Source: Actinomycetes bacterium
Lineage (GTDB): Bacteria; Actinomycetota; Acidimicrobiia; Acidimicrobiales; Ilumatobacteraceae
Length of the DNA: 21,902 nucleotides
Direction of reading: 5' to 3'
Assembly: GCA_023417265.1 (NCBI GenBank)
Contig: JAEZFY010000147.1
Location: forward strand, 1 to 21,902
Shown: one piece after another, positions 1 through 7,517 of the stretch
Layout: each line of letters begins with the position of its first letter
Numbering within the stretch: position 1 is the stretch's first letter
Position numbers and translations under genes: made by a program
The notes under the pieces: generated by a model
The model's input: the letters and a program-made list of their open reading frames with translations, nothing else
The model's database searches: none
Told to the model about the DNA's origin: nothing

Positions 1-200
1 CCGGCGTTCTGGGCCGGGTCGCCGTACGAGCGGCCGAGCCCGCGCGCGATCACCCCGCGCGGCCCGGCCGAGCCGACCGCGGCGGCGAGCGCCGTCTCGT
101 CGGTGGTGTCGACGGCGACCAGCTCGGCGACGCTGTGGAGCGCCTGTCCCCAGCCGGCAAGTGCCGTCCGGCGGCCGGCGACCGCGCTCAGTACGGCCAT
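1..200 (-). CDS. DprE1-like FAD-binding oxidoreductase, N-terminal fragment
   Basis: Only the first 66 codons are in the window; the gene runs off the left edge. The visible protein starts MAVLSAVAGRRTALAGWGQ and contains RGVIARGLGRSYGDPAQNAG. This closely resembles the start of decaprenylphosphoryl-beta-D-ribose 2'-oxidase (DprE1), where a GWG motif is followed by the PP-loop of the VAO/PCMH-type FAD-binding domain (ARGLGRSYGD..QN). DprE1 oxidises the 2'-hydroxyl of polyprenyl-phosphoryl ribose on the way to polyprenyl-phosphoryl arabinose. The start is well supported: AAGGAG at 209-214 sits 8 nt before the ATG at 198-200, inside the end of the preceding methyltransferase gene (13-base overlap). 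The substrate cannot be confirmed from this fragment, and a related sugar-lipid or aldonolactone-type oxidase is possible. Confidence 0.8.
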   Translation of the reverse strand, partial: MAVLSAVAGRRTALAGWGQALHSVAELVAVDTTDETALAAAVGSAGPRGVIARGLGRSYGDPAQNA

Positions 201-952
201 TCGGGCGGCTCCTTGCCACCCCGTGCGAGCAGCTTGCCGAGCCCCGCCGACAGCGCCACCTTGAGGGCGACGTTGCGGGCGAACCAGGTGAGCTGGGCCA
301 ACTGGCGGGCCGCGTTGCGCGCCCGGGCCGTGCCGCCGAGGCCGCCTGGAACGGCGACGTAGCTGGCGAGCGAGCGCGACCTGCCGACGTAGCGGAAGCG
401 CCGTCCGAGGACGAGCTCGCGCACGATCGCGGCGGTGACGCCCACCGACGAGAACGAGTCGTGGATCAGCATCAGCCCGTGGTCGTTGACGCGATTGCCC
501 CAGGCGACGATGTCGGCGCGGGCGGGGGCGTAGCGGTGGGCGCCGTCGATGTAGAGCACGTCGATCGCCCCGGCGACGTCGCCGAGGGCGCGGTCGGAGA
601 ACGCCCGCAGATGGGTCACCCGCTCGGTCACGCCGGCGGCGGCGAGGTTGGCGAGGAACTGGCGGTGATCGTGTTCGGCTTCGGTGTTGTAGCCGTCGAG
701 CTCCTGCGGCCCGCGGTCGTTGCCGGCGTGCGGGTCGATGGCCACGATCCGAGCGGTGGCCGGAGCGGCCAGCGCGAGCACGATCGTCGAGCGCCCCTGG
801 AAGCTGCCGATCTCGACGATCTGGCCAGCGTCGGGCGTGCCGGCCGCAGCCGAGTACAGGAGGTCGGACTGACCGCGGGTCATCCACCCGTCCACCTCGG
901 CGACGGCGGCCCACGCCCGTTCGGGAGTCATGTCGGGATGTGTGGTGGGCAT
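188..952 (-). CDS. class I SAM-dependent methyltransferase (Methyltransf_24 type)
   Basis: A 254-residue soluble protein with a Rossmann-type SAM site: motif I is VEIGSFQGRST (about residues 46-56), followed by an acidic strand end VAIDPHAG. YIDGAHRY (about residues 133-140) is the usual post-III signature of the Methyltransf_24 family, whose members often modify sugars, lipids or cell-surface precursors. The C-terminus is basic and has hydrophobic stretches (LAQLTWFARNVALKVALSAG), so membrane association is possible. The gene lies 14 bases after the HAD gene and overlaps the DprE1-like gene by 13 bases, so the three probably form one transcript. The start chosen is the first ATG; no clear Shine-Dalgarno sequence precedes it, and a second ATG lies seven codons in. 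The substrate is unknown; the neighbours hint at cell-envelope glycolipids, which is inference. Confidence 0.82.
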   Translation of the reverse strand: MPTTHPDMTPERAWAAVAEVDGWMTRGQSDLLYSAAAGTPDAGQIVEIGSFQGRSTIVLALAAPATARIVAIDPHAGNDRGPQELDGYNTEAEHDHRQFLANLAAAGVTERVTHLRAFSDRALGDVAGAIDVLYIDGAHRYAPARADIVAWGNRVNDHGLMLIHDSFSSVGVTAAIVRELVLGRRFRYVGRSRSLASYVAVPGGLGGTARARNAARQLAQLTWFARNVALKVALSAGLGKLLARGGKEPPEWPY

Positions 953-966
953 GCGGGGACGATCGC

Positions 967-1611
967 TCAGGGGGCGGGGGCCGGCGCCACGCTATCGAGG
1001 GGCTCGGTGACCCAGACGGGATGGTCGGCGTCGGCAAGCAGTTCCCGGTCGCCGGCCGAGTCGCCGTATGCCCACAGGACGACGTCGGCGCGGGCGAGGC
1101 CTTGGGCGGCGAGCCAGGCGTGCAGGCGGGCGACCTTCTCGGCGCCACGGCAGTTGTCGCCGTCGAGCGCTCCCGTGCACCGGCCGTCGGCGACCACGAG
1201 CCCGGTGCTCAGCACCGCTTCGGCCCCGAGCGCGGCGGCCAGGCCGTGCAGGTACGCGTCGTACGACGCCGAGACGAGCACGACACGGTGGCCCTGGTCG
1301 ACGTGCCACCGCAGGCGGGCGGTGGTGTCGGGGCGCAGTCGGCCGGCGACGATCTCGGCGGCGAAGCGCTCCCCCGCGGTCACCACCGTGGCGTGCTCGG
1401 CGCCGGTGAAGACGGCGCGTGTGGCGCACTCCCGGAGCCGGTCCCGGTCCCGCCGAACGGCCGCGAGCAACGCAGTCGGTAGTTCGCGCAGGGCCCGCAC
1501 GAGGGTGGCCGGGCGGGCCAGCCGGCGCAGGAACGGGAGCACGCTGTCGCGAGTGGTCAGCGTGCCGTCGACGTCGAAGGCGACGACGACCGGCTGGGCC
1601 GTCGCGCTCAC
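967..1611 (-). CDS. HAD-superfamily subfamily IB hydrolase (phosphatase)
   Basis: A 214-residue protein with every HAD motif: FDVDGTLTTRDS near the N-terminus (nucleophile Asp plus general-acid Asp), VVLVSASYDAYL (motif II Ser), a motif III Lys in GAEKVARLHAWLA, and YGDSAGDRELL (motif IV acidic pair). The helical cap between motifs I and II and the overall length fit subfamily IB (SerB-like). Members dephosphorylate phosphoserine, sugar phosphates or lipid-linked phosphates, so the substrate cannot be read from sequence. The GTG start overlaps the aroA stop in a GTGA arrangement, which implies translational coupling. SerB itself is possible given the amino-acid genes upstream, but the following methyltransferase and DprE1-like gene make a lipid-linked pentose-phosphate substrate equally worth testing. 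Confidence 0.85.
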   Translation of the reverse strand: MSATAQPVVVAFDVDGTLTTRDSVLPFLRRLARPATLVRALRELPTALLAAVRRDRDRLRECATRAVFTGAEHATVVTAGERFAAEIVAGRLRPDTTARLRWHVDQGHRVVLVSASYDAYLHGLAAALGAEAVLSTGLVVADGRCTGALDGDNCRGAEKVARLHAWLAAQGLARADVVLWAYGDSAGDRELLADADHPVWVTEPLDSVAPAPAP

Positions 1612-2855
1612 GCGAGTTCGTCCAGCATCGTCCAGAACCCGGGCCAGCTCTTGCGGACCACGGCGGGGTCGTCGACGCGCAGCCCACCCGGCACGACCCG
1701 GCCGAGCACACCGAACGCCATCGCCAGGCGATGGTCGTGGTGGGTGGCGAGGGTGGCCGGGCGCAAGGTGTCGGCGGACGGCTCGACCGCCAGCCCGTCG
1801 GCGGTGTCGGTGATGCGCACGCCGGCCTGGCGGAGCTCACCGGCGAGGTCGCCGAGCCGGTCGCTCTCCTTGGCGCGGATGAAACCGACCCCGCGGATGC
1901 GCGTCGGGGTGCTCGCGCAGGCGGCGACCGCGGCGAGCGTGGGTACGAGGTCGGAGACGTCGGCCATGTCGACGTCGATGCCGACGAGCGGCGTCGCCGG
2001 GTCGCGGGTGACGGTGACCGAGCGCGCGTCCCACTCGACACGACAGCCCATCGCCGCCAGGAGATCGGCGAAGCGGGCGTCGCCTTGGCGGCTGTTGCGG
2101 CCGAGCCCGGCGACGGTCACCGAACCGCCGGCGATCGCCGCGACGGCGAGCGGATAGCTCGCCGACGAGGCGTCCGGTTCGATGGCGACATCGGCCGGCA
2201 CATAGCGCCCGGGCGGCACGGCCACGGTGCGCTCCCCCACCGCCACACCTGACACGCCGAACCACGCCATCACGGCCGCGGTCAGCTCGACGTACGGCCG
2301 CGACACCAGCTCGCTCGACAGCTCGATCCGCAGGCCCTCGGCGAGATGCGGTCCGATCATCATCAACGCCGACACGAACTGGCTCGAGACGTCCCCCGCG
2401 AGCGTGACACGCGAGCTGGTGGGTGGGCCGTGGACGGTGACCGGTAGACCTCCGGGCGGTCCGCCCGGTGTGACGGTGGCCCCGAGCTGGACGAGCGCGT
2501 CGTGGAGCGGGCCGAACGGGCGGGTGCGCAGCGGCCCGGCGCCGTCGACCACCACCGGTTCGGTGCTGAGCGCGGCGAGTGCGGTGACGAACCGCGAGGT
2601 GGTGCCGGCGAGGGCCGCGAAGGCGACCGCGCCGGGTGCCGGGGCCGGTGTCGGCCGACCGGTGATCGTGACCGTGGGTGCCGCGCCGGCGGTGGCCACG
2701 CCGAGTGTGCCCAGGCACGCCAGCAGGGCCGTCGTGTCGTCGCCGTCGGGGAGGTTGCTGAGCTCGCTCGTACCGTCGGCCAGGGCGGCACAGACCAGCG
2801 CCCGGTTGGCGATCGATTTCGAGCCGGGCACCGTGACGACGGCGTCGACGGGCAT
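1608..2855 (-). CDS. aroA: 3-phosphoshikimate 1-carboxyvinyltransferase (EPSP synthase)
   Basis: AroA transfers the enolpyruvyl group of PEP to shikimate-3-phosphate, the sixth step of the shikimate pathway. The protein is 415 residues, the normal size for two-domain EPSP synthases. It starts MPVDAVVTVPGSKSIANRAL, with the substrate-binding GSKSxxNRAL motif, then AGTTSRFVTALAAL (the PEP and glyphosate loop), SSASYPLAVAAIAGG, FIRAKESDRLGDL (the KESDR signature) and HHDHRLAMAFGVLG. The reading frame stays open upstream, but the ATG at 2853-2855 fits the family N-terminus and overlaps the tyrA stop as TGATG. The next gene starts inside its stop codon. Pairing with tyrA makes this an aromatic amino-acid unit; cmk, which often follows aroA, is not here. 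Confidence 0.96.
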   Translation of the reverse strand: MPVDAVVTVPGSKSIANRALVCAALADGTSELSNLPDGDDTTALLACLGTLGVATAGAAPTVTITGRPTPAPAPGAVAFAALAGTTSRFVTALAALSTEPVVVDGAGPLRTRPFGPLHDALVQLGATVTPGGPPGGLPVTVHGPPTSSRVTLAGDVSSQFVSALMMIGPHLAEGLRIELSSELVSRPYVELTAAVMAWFGVSGVAVGERTVAVPPGRYVPADVAIEPDASSASYPLAVAAIAGGSVTVAGLGRNSRQGDARFADLLAAMGCRVEWDARSVTVTRDPATPLVGIDVDMADVSDLVPTLAAVAACASTPTRIRGVGFIRAKESDRLGDLAGELRQAGVRITDTADGLAVEPSADTLRPATLATHHDHRLAMAFGVLGRVVPGGLRVDDPAVVRKSWPGFWTMLDELA

Positions 2856-3913
2856 CAGGCGAGCGGGGTCACGGCCGGCTTGAAACGGCGGGCCAGCAGG
2901 CCGCCCCGGAAGCGCTCGGCCGCGGCGGCGTCGACGAGCACCACGGCGACACCCTTGCCCTCGGCCATGTGGACGACTTCGAAGTTGGCGATGTTGACCC
3001 CGAGCTCGGCGGCCAGCGTGAACACCTCCGCGGCGGCGCCGGTGCGGTCCGGGATCGGGATGCGGACCTCGGCGAGCGATTCGGGGTGGGCCACGCGCGA
3101 CGGGAGGTTGGTGCGCGCCTCGCGGGCGGTGGTCAGCGTGGCGTGGAGCGCCGCGCGGTCGACCGTGTCGACGATGCCGCGCACCCGGGTCAGCCCGTCG
3201 ATCAGGCCGTCGAGCGCGGCGAGGATCGCCGGCCGGTTCTCGGCGCAGATGTCGAGCCAGATGTCGGGGTGCCCGCTGGCGATGCGGGTCATGTCGCGGA
3301 ACCCGCCGGCGGCCAGCCGCAGCAGCGCCGCGTGCTCGTCGGATCGGTCGGAGGCGAGCCCCATCAAGGTTGCCGCGGTGAGGTGCGGGACGTGGCTGAC
3401 CACGGCGACCACCCGGTCGTGTTGTTCGGGGCCGAGTGCGATCGCTTCGGCGCCGAGCGCGCGCACGATGCCGGACACGGCCGACAGCGTCAGGTCGGCG
3501 GTGGCGAGGGTGGGCGTGAGCACCCAGATCGCACCCTGGAACATGTCGCCGTCGGCCCCGTCGAGGCCGTCCAGCTCGCTGCCCGCCATCGGATGCCCGC
3601 CGACGAAGCGCGGGTCGTCGCAGGCCGCGCACACGGCGGCTTTCACGGAGCCGACGTCGGTGACGATCCCGGACGTCTCGGTGAGCGCCCGCTTCACCTG
3701 CTCGGCGACGGCGCCGACCGGCACGGCGACGAACGTGACCTCGGCCTCGGGGTGGATGCCGATCGCGTCGATCACGCCCATGTCGCGCGCGCGTGCGCCG
3801 ATCCCGGGCGTGGAGTCCTCGCCGTGGACGCGCCAGCCACGCTCGCGCAGACCGAGGGCCACCGATCCGCCGACCAGGCCCAACCCGATGACGTTGGCGG
3901 TTCTGGCGTTCAC
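2855..3913 (-). CDS. tyrA: prephenate dehydrogenase with C-terminal ACT domain
   Basis: TyrA oxidatively decarboxylates prephenate to 4-hydroxyphenylpyruvate in tyrosine synthesis using NAD(P)+. The NAD(P)-binding GLGLVGGSVALGL lies a few residues from the start. Conserved prephenate dehydrogenase segments follow: DVGSVKAAV, HPMAGSELDGLDGAD and VAVVSHVPHLTAATLMGL. The last roughly 70 residues (LAEVRIPIPDRTGAAAEVF onward) form an ACT domain, which in this family usually gives feedback control by tyrosine. An open frame runs to 3979, but the GTG at 3911-3913 puts the glycine-rich loop where family members have it and avoids overlap with rluB. A TACGAT hexamer at 3922-3927, eight bases before the GTG, suggests a leaderless transcript. 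Length from this start is 352 residues. Confidence 0.93.
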   Translation of the reverse strand: MNARTANVIGLGLVGGSVALGLRERGWRVHGEDSTPGIGARARDMGVIDAIGIHPEAEVTFVAVPVGAVAEQVKRALTETSGIVTDVGSVKAAVCAACDDPRFVGGHPMAGSELDGLDGADGDMFQGAIWVLTPTLATADLTLSAVSGIVRALGAEAIALGPEQHDRVVAVVSHVPHLTAATLMGLASDRSDEHAALLRLAAGGFRDMTRIASGHPDIWLDICAENRPAILAALDGLIDGLTRVRGIVDTVDRAALHATLTTAREARTNLPSRVAHPESLAEVRIPIPDRTGAAAEVFTLAAELGVNIANFEVVHMAEGKGVAVVLVDAAAAERFRGGLLARRFKPAVTPLA

Positions 3914-3921
3914 GTGCCGAG

Positions 3922-3927
3922 ATCGTA
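3922..3927 (-). promoter_or_regulatory. -10 candidate for tyrA (leaderless)
   Basis: TACGAT (TANNNT) on the minus strand, eight bases before the GTG at 3911-3913. There is no ribosome binding site. A start at 3913-3915 would give a leaderless tyrA-aroA transcript separate from scpA-scpB-rluB. Confidence 0.35.
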
Positions 3928-3938
3928 CCGGTGCACGG

Positions 3939-4712
3939 TTACGGGCGGCCGACTGCTTTGGCGAGCGTGTTGCGCTCACCGGTCGACAGTTCGCGCCAGT
4001 CGCTGGGGCGCAGGTTGCGATCGGTGATCGGGCCGATCCGGACGCGCACGAGACGCAGCACCGGATGCCCGACCGCCTCGCACATCCGCCGGACTTGACG
4101 GTTGCGGCCCTCGTGGATCGTGATCCGCAGGACGCCCGGCGTCGGTTGCGACACCTCGGCCGGGGCGGTGACGCCGTCGTCGAGCTCGATGCCGTCGCGG
4201 AGCCGCCGCAGCGCGCCGTGCGACACCCGTCCGCGCACGTGGGCGAGGTACTCCTTCTCGACGCCGTGGCTCGGGTGCGTGATGCGGTGCGCCAGCTCGC
4301 CGTCGTTGGTGAGCAGCAGCAACCCTTCGGTGTCGAGATCGAGCCGGCCGACCGGAAACACGCGTGGCTCGGCCGGGACGAGATCGAGCACCGTGCGCCG
4401 ATCGTGGGTGTCCTTGGCGGTGGTGACGACGCCGGCCGGTTTGTTGAGCAGGTAGTAGACGAGCCCCGGTTTGGCGCCCACCGGGGCCCCGTCGACCTCG
4501 ATCAGATCGCTGTTCGGGTCGACCCGCCGGCCGAGCTCGGCGACCGTCCCGTTGACCTGAACCCGCCCGGCGGCGATCAGTTCCTCACACGCCCGGCGGC
4601 TGCCCCATCCGGTCGCCGCGAGCACCTTCTGCAGGCGCTCGCCACCTGGGAGTTGCCGGCGCTGCTCGGCCCACTGCTCCCACAGCGGCGGTTCAGGTGA
4701 GCGATCCGGCAT
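3939..4712 (-). CDS. rluB: 23S rRNA pseudouridine synthase, RluB/RsuA family
   Basis: A 257-residue protein with an N-terminal S4 RNA-binding domain (ERLQKVLAATGWGSRRACEE through VQVNGTV) and the RsuA/RluB/RluE/RluF catalytic domain. The signature GRLDLDTEGLLLLTNDG carries the catalytic aspartate. YYLLNKPAGVVTT, EKEYLAHV and EGRNRQVRRMCEAVGHPV are further family blocks. It isomerises a specific uridine in rRNA; RluB of E. coli modifies U2605 of 23S rRNA, and the name is assigned here by family and by the scpA-scpB-rluB order common in Gram-positives. It overlaps scpB by 20 bases. The residues before the S4 domain (about 25, rich in Pro, Glu and Arg) are a short extension. The ATG at 4710-4712 is the only good start. 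Confidence 0.92.
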   Translation of the reverse strand: MPDRSPEPPLWEQWAEQRRQLPGGERLQKVLAATGWGSRRACEELIAAGRVQVNGTVAELGRRVDPNSDLIEVDGAPVGAKPGLVYYLLNKPAGVVTTAKDTHDRRTVLDLVPAEPRVFPVGRLDLDTEGLLLLTNDGELAHRITHPSHGVEKEYLAHVRGRVSHGALRRLRDGIELDDGVTAPAEVSQPTPGVLRITIHEGRNRQVRRMCEAVGHPVLRLVRVRIGPITDRNLRPSDWRELSTGERNTLAKAVGRP

Positions 4713-5334
4713 CGCCGCCAGGGGCCTCGCTGAGGTCGGGTAGGGGCGTCACACGGAGGCCCTGTTCGAGCGCTTCGACGATGTCGGCCGAGGGGATGAA
4801 CTCGGCGATCGGCGGCAGATCGTCGACCGAGTCGAGGCCGAGCTTGTCGAGGAACAGGGCGGTCGTGCCGAACAGCACGGCTTGCCCGGGGCCGTCGTCG
4901 CGGGCGACTTCGTCGATGTAGCCACGGGCCTGCAGCGTGCGGATCACACCGTCCGGGTCGACGCCCCGAATCGAAGCGACCTGGGCCCGTGAGATCGGCT
5001 GCTTGTAGGCGATGATCGCCAACGTCTCGAGGGCTGCACCGGACAGGCGAGCCTTGCTGTCGTGGAGGACGAAGCGCTCGACGTACGCGGTCTGGTCGGG
5101 GTGCGTCTGGTAGCGGTAGCCGCCGGCGACCCGGACCAGCTGGAACCCGCGCCCGGCGCCCTGGTAGTCGTCTTGGAGCTCGCGGCACCACTGCTCGACC
5201 AGCCCGATCGGCTGCTCGAGCAGTTGTGCGAGCAGCTCAGGAGGAACTGGGTCGAGGGCCACCAGGACGACCGCCTCGATCGCTCGCTTGAGCTCGGCGA
5301 CGCGCTCGTCGGGTGACAGCAGTTCGTCCGTCAT
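4693..5334 (-). CDS. scpB: segregation and condensation protein B
   Basis: ScpB is the winged-helix kite subunit of the SMC-ScpAB condensin, which compacts and separates the replicated chromosome. The 213-residue protein has the two tandem winged helices of the family. LKRAIEAVVLVALDPVPPEL opens the first, and LSGAALETLAIIAYKQPISR and IRGVDPDGVIRTLQARGYI are the most conserved part of the second; TALFLDKLGLDSVDDLPPI is the usual end. The acidic tail is short. It follows scpA by 28 bases and overlaps rluB by 20, matching the usual scpA-scpB-rluB operon. The start ATG (5332-5334) gives the normal N-terminal length. Confidence 0.95.
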   Translation of the reverse strand: MTDELLSPDERVAELKRAIEAVVLVALDPVPPELLAQLLEQPIGLVEQWCRELQDDYQGAGRGFQLVRVAGGYRYQTHPDQTAYVERFVLHDSKARLSGAALETLAIIAYKQPISRAQVASIRGVDPDGVIRTLQARGYIDEVARDDGPGQAVLFGTTALFLDKLGLDSVDDLPPIAEFIPSADIVEALEQGLRVTPLPDLSEAPGGDAGSLT

Positions 5335-5362
5335 GGCTGCTCAAGGCTACTGGCGCGGGCCG

Positions 5363-6157
5363 CTAGCCCTCGTAGGCGTCGACGAGGATGCTCTCCGGCG
5401 TGCAGGTGTCGTCGGGCGCCCACGTGATCGCGATGTCGCCGAATTGGTGCGGCTGGTCGATCTCGACGAACCCCTGCTTGTACAGCTCGAGCACGGCGAG
5501 GAAGCGGACGATCACCTCGAGCCGCTCGGGCTCGTCGGCGTTGAGCGCCCGGAACGTCGTGGTGCCGAGCCGCGGTAGCTCGGTGACCAGCTCACCGATC
5601 GCCTCGGCCACCGTGAGCCGGATCGGGTTGACGTGGAACAAGTCGACGATCGGCGTCGGCTTGGGCGTGAGGGCGCGGATCGCGGCGCTCTGCAGGCGGC
5701 GCACGCTGGTGCCTTCGAGCAGGTCGGGCGACAGCCCGGCGAAGCGCTCGTCGGGGCCGACGACACGGGCGAACGAGCGGTCGGCCGAGTCGGCGAGCGC
5801 CGAGAACACCTGGGCGACGTCCTTGAACGTCTTGCACTCGATCAATCGGGCGAGCAGCAGGTCGCGCTCCTCCCAGAGGGCGAACTCCTCGTCGAGGTCG
5901 ACGTCGACGCTGCCCGGCAGCAGCCGCCGCGACTTGAGCTCGACGAGCGTCGCCGCGATCAGCAAGAACTCGGTGGCGACGTCGAGGTCGAGTGCCTGCA
6001 TCCGTTCGACCTCGGCGAGGTAGGCGTCGACGATCTTGGCGAGGTCGATCTCGTAGATGTCGACGTCTTCCTTCAGGATCAGCTGAAGGAGCAGGTCGAA
6101 CGGGCCTTCGTAGACCTGCGTCGTCACGAGTACGGGGGTACGCACGGCCATCGCCAC
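5363..6157 (-). CDS. scpA: segregation and condensation protein A
   Basis: ScpA is the kleisin that bridges the SMC heads and binds ScpB. The N-terminal block VYEGPFDLLLQLILKEDVDI and the following YEIDLAKIVDAYLAEVERM form the SMC neck-binding helices. LDVATEFLLIAATLVELKSR is the next conserved helix, and the C-terminal winged helix that contacts the SMC cap includes VIVRFLAVLELYKQGFVEI. Length is 264 residues, normal for the family. The frame offers GTG at 6155-6157 and, two codons later, ATG at 6149-6151. Neither has a ribosome binding site. A TGTAAT hexamer at 6160-6165 lies so close that the transcript probably starts at or just before the ATG. The gene may therefore be leaderless with its own promoter, in a 37-43 base gap after trmH. 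Confidence 0.95.
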   Translation of the reverse strand: MAMAVRTPVLVTTQVYEGPFDLLLQLILKEDVDIYEIDLAKIVDAYLAEVERMQALDLDVATEFLLIAATLVELKSRRLLPGSVDVDLDEEFALWEERDLLLARLIECKTFKDVAQVFSALADSADRSFARVVGPDERFAGLSPDLLEGTSVRRLQSAAIRALTPKPTPIVDLFHVNPIRLTVAEAIGELVTELPRLGTTTFRALNADEPERLEVIVRFLAVLELYKQGFVEIDQPHQFGDIAITWAPDDTCTPESILVDAYEG

Positions 6158-6159
6158 AG

Positions 6160-6189
6160 ATTACACGCGTGTGGTTCGCCCGCGGTCAG
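6160..6189 (-). promoter_or_regulatory. putative scpA promoter (leaderless)
   Basis: On the minus strand, CTGACC at 6184-6189 (4 of 6 matches to TTGACA) is followed after 18 bases by TGTAAT at 6160-6165. Transcription would start about 6-8 bases later, at 6152-6154, immediately before the ATG at 6151. No Shine-Dalgarno sequence is present. This is the best -35/-10 pair in the window, but it is assigned by eye only. Confidence 0.5.
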
Positions 6190-6193
6190 CGCG

Positions 6194-6931
6194 TCAGTTC
6201 GTGGCGGCTCGGGCGCGGGCCGCCTCGAACAGCACCACGGTGGCTGCCATCGCCACGTTGAGGCTTTCCGCCCGGCCGTGATGCACGATCCGCACCCATT
6301 CGTCGACGGGTGCGTCGTCGGCGAGGCCGTGGGCTTCGTTGCCGACGACGACGGCCACCCGGCCGGTCCAGTCGGCTTGGGTGTGCGGTGTGCCGTGGTG
6401 CGACGACGTGCCCACCAGGCGGTAGCCGGCGCTGCTGACGTCGGTCAGCGAAGCGCTTACGACCGGTACGTGGAACAGCGCCCCGGCACTGGCGCGGACG
6501 ACCTTGGGGTTGAACGGGTCGACCGATCCGGGGGTCAGCACCATCGCCTCGGCGCCGGCCGCTTCGGCCGAGCGCAGGATCGTGCCGAGGTTGCCCGGGT
6601 CACCGAGCTGGTCGGCGACGACGACGAACTCGCCGGTCAGCGCGGCCGGCGGCGGGATGGCCACGATCGCCAGGTTGGGTTGCGGGCGTTCCGTGCTGGC
6701 GATCCGCTCGAGCACGCCATCGCCGAGCAGGTACGCCGGTGCAGCCGCCACCGGTTCGGCGCCGGGGGCCACGAACTCGGCCACGATCGTCCACCCGCCG
6801 GCGAGCGCTTCGCCGATCAGGACCGCCCCTTCGACGACGAACTGACCCTCGTCCGCACGCGCACTGCGGCGCCCCAAGAGGCGCCGCAGTCGCTGAACGT
6901 TCGGGTTGGTGTAGCTGAGCGGTTCAGCCAA
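6194..6931 (-). CDS. TrmH/SpoU-family RNA 2'-O-methyltransferase
   Basis: A 245-residue SPOUT-class methyltransferase that would use SAM to methylate a ribose 2'-hydroxyl in rRNA or tRNA. The N-terminal substrate-binding part (NPNVQRLRRLLGRRSARADE, then FVVEGAVLIGEAL) is L30e-like. The knotted catalytic domain shows all three SpoU motifs: QLGDPGNLGTILRSAEAAGA (motif 1), VVVGNEAHGL (motif 2) and ESLNVAMAATVVLFEAARAR (motif 3, around the trefoil knot). The only usable start is TTG at 6929-6931, overlapping the rplT stop by 8 bases. This fits the family N-terminus and the common rplT-trmH order in actinobacteria. The exact nucleotide target cannot be told from sequence, so no gene symbol is given. 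Confidence 0.93.
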   Translation of the reverse strand: MAEPLSYTNPNVQRLRRLLGRRSARADEGQFVVEGAVLIGEALAGGWTIVAEFVAPGAEPVAAAPAYLLGDGVLERIASTERPQPNLAIVAIPPPAALTGEFVVVADQLGDPGNLGTILRSAEAAGAEAMVLTPGSVDPFNPKVVRASAGALFHVPVVSASLTDVSSAGYRLVGTSSHHGTPHTQADWTGRVAVVVGNEAHGLADDAPVDEWVRIVHHGRAESLNVAMAATVVLFEAARARAATN

Positions 6932-7280
6932 GCGCGGTCTTGGCCTGGGCCACGATCGCGCTGAACGCCGCCGCGTCGGTGACCGCCAGGTCGGCGAGCA
7001 CCTTGCGGTTGACTTCGATGCCGGCTGCGTTCAGCCCGGCGATGAAGCGGCTGTAACTGATGTCGTTCTGCCGGCAGGCGGCGTTGATGCGCTGGATCCA
7101 CAGGGCGCGGAACTCGCCCTTCTTGGCGCGCCGGTCGCGGAATGCGTACTGGCCGCTGTGCAACAGCTGCTCGTTGGCGCCGCGGAACGTACGGCTCTTG
7201 TTGCCGAAATAGCCCTTGGCGGCCTTCTTGACCTTCTTGTGGCGCTGCGACTTGGTCACACCGCGCTTGACGCGTGCCAT
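6924..7280 (-). CDS. rplT: 50S ribosomal protein L20
   Basis: L20 binds 23S rRNA early and is needed for 50S assembly; in many bacteria it also represses its own operon. The 118-residue protein begins MARVKRGVTKSQRHKKVKK, a very basic extension rich in Lys and Arg, followed by the family blocks GYFGNKSRTFRGANEQL, RDRRAKKGEFRALWIQRINA and SYSRFIAGLNAAGIEVNRKV. Length is standard. A good ribosome binding site (GGAG, 6 nt before the ATG) lies just upstream. It follows rpmI by 39 bases in the classic infC-rpmI-rplT operon. Confidence 0.99.
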   Translation of the reverse strand: MARVKRGVTKSQRHKKVKKAAKGYFGNKSRTFRGANEQLLHSGQYAFRDRRAKKGEFRALWIQRINAACRQNDISYSRFIAGLNAAGIEVNRKVLADLAVTDAAAFSAIVAQAKTALG

Positions 7281-7319
7281 CTCACTCTCCTCTGGTGCGT
7301 GTCTTCGTGGGGGTGGTGA

Positions 7320-7517
7320 TCAGCGCTCGGCGAGGAGCCGCTTGATCTTCTTCTCGTCGGTGGGATGGACGTCCTGGTCGCTCGCCAGACGCCGCGTGCG
7401 CGTCGAGGCCTTCTTCTCGAACAGGTGCTGGCGCATGGCCTGCTGGCGACGGAGCTTGCCCGTACCTGTCTTCTTGAACCGCTTGGCGGCGGTCTTCGAG
7501 GTCTTCATCTTCGGCAT
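7320..7517 (-). CDS. rpmI: 50S ribosomal protein L35
   Basis: L35 is a small basic protein of the large ribosomal subunit. From the preferred start the protein is 65 residues, MPKMKTSKTAAKRFKKTGTG onward, a textbook L35 N-terminus. Two adjacent ATG codons are available (7518-7520 and 7515-7517). The second is preferred because it gives the family start MPKMK and because AGGAG at 7525-7529 is then 7 nt away rather than 4. The second ATG shares its A with the infC stop (TGATG), so the two genes are probably translationally coupled. It is the middle gene of infC-rpmI-rplT. Confidence 0.98.
   Translation of the reverse strand: MPKMKTSKTAAKRFKKTGTGKLRRQQAMRQHLFEKKASTRTRRLASDQDVHPTDEKKIKRLLAER

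Noticed and set aside
161..1813. Long plus-strand open frame of about 550 codons
   Set aside because: It lies opposite the methyltransferase and HAD genes, is Arg/Gly/Ala-rich without domains, and is a high-GC shadow.
2502..4700. Long plus-strand open frame of about 730 codons
   Set aside because: It is antisense to aroA, tyrA and rluB, which have clear motifs in the opposite strand; composition is shadow-like.
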